Origin: CAZKTF01 sp964555565
Lineage (GTDB): Bacteria > Planctomycetota > JAJSAM01 > JAKLKS01
Assembly (NCBI GenBank): GCA_964555565.1
Contig: CAZKTF010000224.1
Coordinates: forward strand, 1-5,987
Direction: 5' to 3'
DNA length: 5,987 nt
Below the pieces are notes generated by a model. That model searched no databases and was not told the origin of the DNA. It worked only from the letters and a program-made list of their open reading frames with translations. Of this stretch, positions 4,912 to 5,987 are shown one piece after another (positions within the stretch are counted from its first letter, which is position 1; each line of letters begins with the position of its first letter). The position numbers and the translations under genes were made by a program.

Positions 4912-5987
4912 AGCCACTCGAACCCGGCCAGGATCCGGTCGAGGAACGGGCGCGCGGCCTCCCAGCGGTCGGCCGGGCAGGAGGCCGTCACGGTCCACGT
5001 CTTCCCCCCGTGCAGCGCCGTGAGGGCGACGGTGCGGACCATGTCCCCCTTGAGGCGCGCGTCGCAGAGGAGCCGGAAGGCCTTCCCGCCCCCCAGGGTC
5101 CCGAAGCCGTCCTCGAGCTTGCGGAACTCCGTGCAGACGGTCCGGAGCCGGGTCTCCAGCGCCGCCCCGAGCTCGGCCAGCGCGGGCTCCCCGACGGCGG
5201 ACTCGGCCCCCACCTCGACGAAGGCCACGCCGCCGACGTCGCGCACGGTGACGCGCGAGGGGGAGCCCGGGCGGCCCGGGACGAACTCCCAGGCGATGCC
5301 GGGCTTGGCGATGCGGAAGCCGGACTCCGCGGACACGAACACCGGCATGGCCCGGCGCTCCTCCGCGCTCGCCTCCGGGCGCTCCCCGGCGCGGAGCGCG
5401 GCGGCGCGCGCCGCGGAGGCGCGCACGCCGACGAGCGAGGGGCCGTTCAGCTCCGCCGTGAGGACCGCGCCCTCGGGATCGACCCGCTCCTCCTCGCGCC
5501 TCCCGTCCCTCTCCCGCACGAGGACGACGGCGTCCACGGCCTTCCCCTCCCAAGGGACCCGCTCGCGCCGCTCCACGCGCAGCGCGAGCTCCACGAAGGC
5601 CGCCGACCGCGGGTCGTAGGAGGTCCCCTTCCACCCGCCGGGGAGCCTCTCGGCCTCGCGGAGGACGAAGGCCCGCGCCGCCATCGGGAAGCGCAGCCCC
5701 GGGGGCATCGGGTGGCTCGATTCCCGCTTCTCGCCGCGCGCCGTGGTCTCGACGACGAGGCGGCCGTTCTCCACGCGCCCCGCGCGCTTGACCTCCCCCT
5801 CCGGGGAGGACTCGCGGAACAGGAAACCCTTCGGGGAGAGGTCGGGCCCGGACTCCTCGATCAGCCGCAGCTCCGCCTCCACCTTCCCGTCCTCCCCGAG
5901 GAAGACCGTCTCCTCCTCGAAGGCCGCCCCCGCGGGCCCGACGCGGGCCTGGCAGTGCCGCCAGCCCGCCCGCCGGTCCGGCGTCCA
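4908..5987 (-). CDS. hypothetical protein, possibly extracytoplasmic, 5' end beyond the window
   Basis: The frame is open from the right edge to TAG at 4910-4908, giving 359 visible residues. The GTG at 5882-5880 is only an internal candidate start, because the same frame continues upstream without a stop and reads plausible protein (GWRHCQARVGPAG). I do not recognise the gene with confidence. About visible residues 10-200 look like alternating beta strands with charged turns, including MPPGLRFPMAARAF (94-107) and EERVDPEGAVLTAEL (166-180), a style seen in the N-terminal halves of some planctomycete transglutaminase-like proteins. Residues ~218-359 (SGFRIAKPGIAWEF to LDRILAGFEWL) resemble a PsbP/DcrB-like fold. 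Three cysteines fall in the C-terminal half, in TVCTEF, LLCDAR and ASCPAD. No membrane helix is visible, and a signal peptide would lie outside the window. Confidence 0.72.
   Translation of the reverse strand, partial: WTPDRRAGWRHCQARVGPAGAAFEEETVFLGEDGKVEAELRLIEESGPDLSPKGFLFRESSPEGEVKRAGRVENGRLVVETTARGEKRESSHPMPPGLRFPMAARAFVLREAERLPGGWKGTSYDPRSAAFVELALRVERRERVPWEGKAVDAVVLVRERDGRREEERVDPEGAVLTAELNGPSLVGVRASAARAAALRAGERPEASAEERRAMPVFVSAESGFRIAKPGIAWEFVPGRPGSPSRVTVRDVGGVAFVEVGAESAVGEPALAELGAALETRLRTVCTEFRKLEDGFGTLGGGKAFRLLCDARLKGDMVRTVALTALHGGKTWTVTASCPADRWEAARPFLDRILAGFEWL

Noticed and set aside
3206..5023. 605-residue plus-strand frame, with AGGAGG before an ATG at 3299
   Set aside because: The SD-like sequence is attractive, but the product is an Arg/Pro/Gly-rich frame-shifted reading of the membrane-protein gene with no coherent domains.
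4672..5634. minus-strand open frame in another phase of the last gene, and a plus-strand frame at 5020-5619
   Set aside because: Both are low-complexity shadows. The 4908-5987 frame has balanced composition and strand-like patterns.

Overview
The window is very GC-rich, roughly 70-75% by eye in the genes, with tightly packed genes and almost no Shine-Dalgarno sequences. A soluble Hanks-type Ser/Thr kinase, a polytopic GT-C-type membrane protein, a REP-like inverted repeat and a sigma-54-type promoter together suggest a Planctomycetota genome or metagenome bin. Myxococcota or Acidobacteriota cannot be excluded from this sequence.

Layout. Bases 1-54 lie downstream of rsmA and may hold the 5' end of a structured RNA on the minus strand, perhaps RNase P RNA. 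Bases 55-2605 form a minus-strand cluster, in transcription order: a Ser/Thr protein kinase, a YkgJ-type cysteine-cluster protein, and RsmA (KsgA), the 16S rRNA dimethyltransferase. Each junction is a 4-base start/stop overlap, so this looks like a translationally coupled operon. Bases 2606-3269 are a divergent intergenic region of about 660 bases, visibly less GC-rich than the genes. It holds a 92-bp REP-like element with perfect 29-bp arms, a -24/-12 promoter candidate on the plus strand, several strong hairpins and a plus-strand terminator. I see no credible protein gene there. Bases 3270-4898 encode a plus-strand GT-C-like membrane glycosyltransferase, possibly translated from a leaderless mRNA. 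Bases 4908-5987 hold a convergent minus-strand gene of unknown function whose 5' end lies beyond the right edge.

How it fits together. The operon combines a signalling kinase, a metal-binding cysteine protein and a ribosome-assembly methyltransferase; any functional link between them is inference. The membrane protein probably transfers sugars from a lipid carrier on the outer face of the membrane. The most interesting part is the intergenic region. A sigma-54-like promoter and a plus-strand terminator about 270 bases apart have no gene between them, and both flanking genes point away. That suggests an undescribed small RNA, but no expression or conservation data are available here.
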